A stretch of DNA of 64,000 nt from Vanilla planifolia. Its lineage: Eukaryota > Streptophyta > Magnoliopsida > Asparagales > Orchidaceae. Shown piece after piece: positions 62,582 through 64,000 of the stretch. Numbering within the stretch: the first letter of the stretch is position 1; each line of letters opens with the position of its first letter. The translations under genes were made by a program, and so were the position numbers. The stretch is from assembly GCA_023846275.1 (NCBI GenBank), contig CM043865.1, positions 33,804,412-33,868,411 of the forward strand, written 5' to 3'. The notes below the pieces were generated by a model. The model did not search any database and had not been told where the DNA came from. It worked only from the letters and a program-made list of their open reading frames with translations.

Positions 62582-62860
62582 CTGAAACATGCAATATCAA
62601 CGACTTATAAGAGGAGCTTGTCTTCCAGGAGAATAAAAAAGGAAAAGAAAGATGATTAGTATATAATACAAGTAATAAAGTTAAACAAGCTGAATTACTA
62701 GAAATTAAAGGAAGCAGTACTTGTGTAAAACTTAGTGCACCCATACATGTGTTATCTGCATCAATCTAAAAACTTAAATTATTAATTAAATATTATCATT
62801 GTTTATTATTTCACATATGTATATATACATATATATATATATATGGAGTAAGTAAAAACA

Positions 62861-63340
62861 ATTTTTTTTTTTTTTTTGATTCAAAAGAGGCATAAGCCTT
62901 ACAAAAGGATACACAATGAGGTCCTCATGGAGGATCAAAAAGAAAATCTAGCAACATCAATTTAACGAGTGGCTTAGGCAGGGGCACCCCTCTATTACAA
63001 ACAAACTTGTGGCAACACACACCACGTGCCACCCAGTCAGCAGGCGTTTTCCCCTCCCTGTAAATGTGGGTTAGACGGAAGGCATCCAGGCACCTAGCAT
63101 GTGCGATGACCTCAGCAAAAGGGCCAACCTCAGGCGGGTTGGAAATAATCTTCCTGACCTCCAACAACGCCAACATCGAATCCGTTTGAATCTCCACAGC
63201 GCGGTACTGGACCAGGGAATCCTTCAAGAACTTGATAGCCTCCAGTATTGCTTGAACCTCCATGACCTCGCAGGCCTGCGAGACAACCCTCTTGCCCAGC
63301 ACCAATATTGGCCTTCCCAAGAAGTCCCTCACCACTATAT
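62861..63340 (-). mobile_element. 5'-truncated LINE insertion
   Basis: A minus-strand fragment ends in a poly(A) tail (T run at about 62862-62878 on the plus strand) and is flanked by the direct repeat GTAAAAACA at 62852-62860 and 63341-63349. It encodes the C-terminal RNase H domain of a non-LTR element. Poly(A), target-site duplication and 5' truncation together are typical of target-primed reverse transcription. The insert is about 480 bp and lies upstream of, or in an intron of, the unidentified gene. Confidence 0.85.
62925..63340 (-). pseudogene. LINE RNase H (RVT_3-like) domain fragment
   Basis: The frame is open for about 138 codons inside the insert, starting VVRDFLGRPILVLGKRV. It contains the RNase H features: a Glu in EVMEVQAILEAIKF, the central Asp in EIQTDSMLALLEV, and the C-terminal HIYREGKTPADWVARG block with its catalytic Asp. 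The upstream ATG at 63359 and first six residues come from the target DNA, so the ORF is a chimera of flank and element. The frame remains intact, suggesting a fairly recent insertion. Only the 3' end of the original ORF2 is present. Confidence 0.8.
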
Positions 63341-63349
63341 GTAAAAACA

Positions 63350-64000
63350 GTTTTGACATATAGTAAAAAGTTTATCTTATATTTTTACAAAAAAATACAA
63401 AAATATTTTATTATTTTATAAGAATAATGATTTCATTATTCATTAATCAAAAAATATATAACCACAACTATATCTAACTAACTCAAACATATTCGTGCCA
63501 ATTGGCCATAACCCATGTGAAGCTGAAGAGAATGAACAAGCCAAAAACCAAAGGAAATACGTTGTATAGCTTGCAAAGAGAGATTGAATACATGAGCCAA
63601 ATAGTTACAATGACCATAATTGATCAATTTGAGGTTGGGTGGTGAAAAAGAAGAAGAGTGGGAAATGGTAGCACGGTTAAGGAACAAATGTCAAAGATAA
63701 TTAATAGAATCTCGCTCCCTTACCCATGAAGCCTTCTTAAGAGATGGGTTAAGCAGAGATTTGCATCCTTAAAGTATTACACTCTCTTCTATCATGAAAT
63801 CATCTCTAGCACTAGAGAAGAGAACTAAGTGAATGTCGTCAACTATGTTCAAAATAAGCTAAATATTACATCCTAAGGGATTGGGCTTATATATGAGTGG
63901 CCAACCAACTAACTGAACCAAGTTTAAAATGGAATTAGGTAAAAAGGCAAAACTAGACCACTAAGTTCATTTGCGATCAACAAATTTGACAAAAAAAAGT
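63350..64000. other. Unassigned right edge
   Basis: No supported gene. A 69-codon minus-strand ORF at 63687-63478 shows no family motif, although the stretch from 63480 to 63960 is less AT-rich than the 53-62 kb region and may be intronic or repetitive. Confidence 0.3.

Noticed and set aside
1..64000. CRISPR arrays, operons or phage-like modules
   Set aside because: All genes are intron-split plant genes; repeats found are tandem duplications or transposon parts without spacer structure.

Overview
The window is plant nuclear DNA. It is very AT-rich between genes, its genes are split by consensus GT-AG introns, and every recognisable protein belongs to a plant or general eukaryotic family. 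The flanking DNA holds Ty1/copia and LINE remnants, microsatellites and many short tandem duplications. An angiosperm is clear. The GC- and Ala/Gly-rich first exons would fit a non-grass monocot or an early-diverging lineage, but that is a weak inference. There are no bacterial-type operons, CRISPR arrays or convincing tRNA/rRNA genes.

Layout from left to right. (1) 1-3.4 kb: AT-rich DNA with a 160-bp duplication and a 292-bp tandem array. (2) 3.4-3.9 kb, minus strand: the first two coding exons of a MAP70 microtubule-associated protein; the rest is not seen. (3) 5.4-17.0 kb, minus: a complete TMEM50-family membrane protein of 141 aa in four exons, whose second intron is 10.9 kb and is filled with duplicated, non-functional repeats. 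(4) 20.3-25.4 kb, plus, divergent from the TMEM50 gene: a six-exon gene for a single-pass plant protein of the DUF7036 type with a Ser-Pro-rich tail. (5) 25.9-34.8 kb: a decayed Ty1/copia element of SIRE/Maximus style in minus orientation, followed by an orphan exon-like ORF and about 4 kb of AT-rich DNA. (6) 39.1-47.7 kb, minus: a plant GT106-type O-fucosyltransferase family gene with eight supported coding exons and possibly a ninth. (7) 48.7-52.2 kb, minus: a two-exon PLP-dependent aminotransferase of the plant kynurenine/glutamine transaminase type. (8) 52.5-62.1 kb: no genes, very AT-rich, with a 279-bp tandem repeat and GA/TA microsatellites. (9) 62.1-62.8 kb, minus: exons of a gene I cannot name, possibly decayed. 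(10) 62.86-63.34 kb: a 5'-truncated LINE insertion with poly(A) tail and target-site duplication.

The genes do not form a pathway. They are ordinary, independently regulated plant genes: microtubule organisation, two membrane proteins, a Golgi sugar transferase and amino-acid metabolism. I did not find an undescribed multi-gene system. The most unusual points are the giant repeat-filled TMEM50 intron, the orphan signal-peptide-like exon at 34.9 kb, the unresolved gene at 62 kb, and two genes whose splice sites do not fit the GT-AG rule cleanly. Intron-exon boundaries were derived by hand from reading-frame continuity, splice consensus and family similarity, without alignment software.
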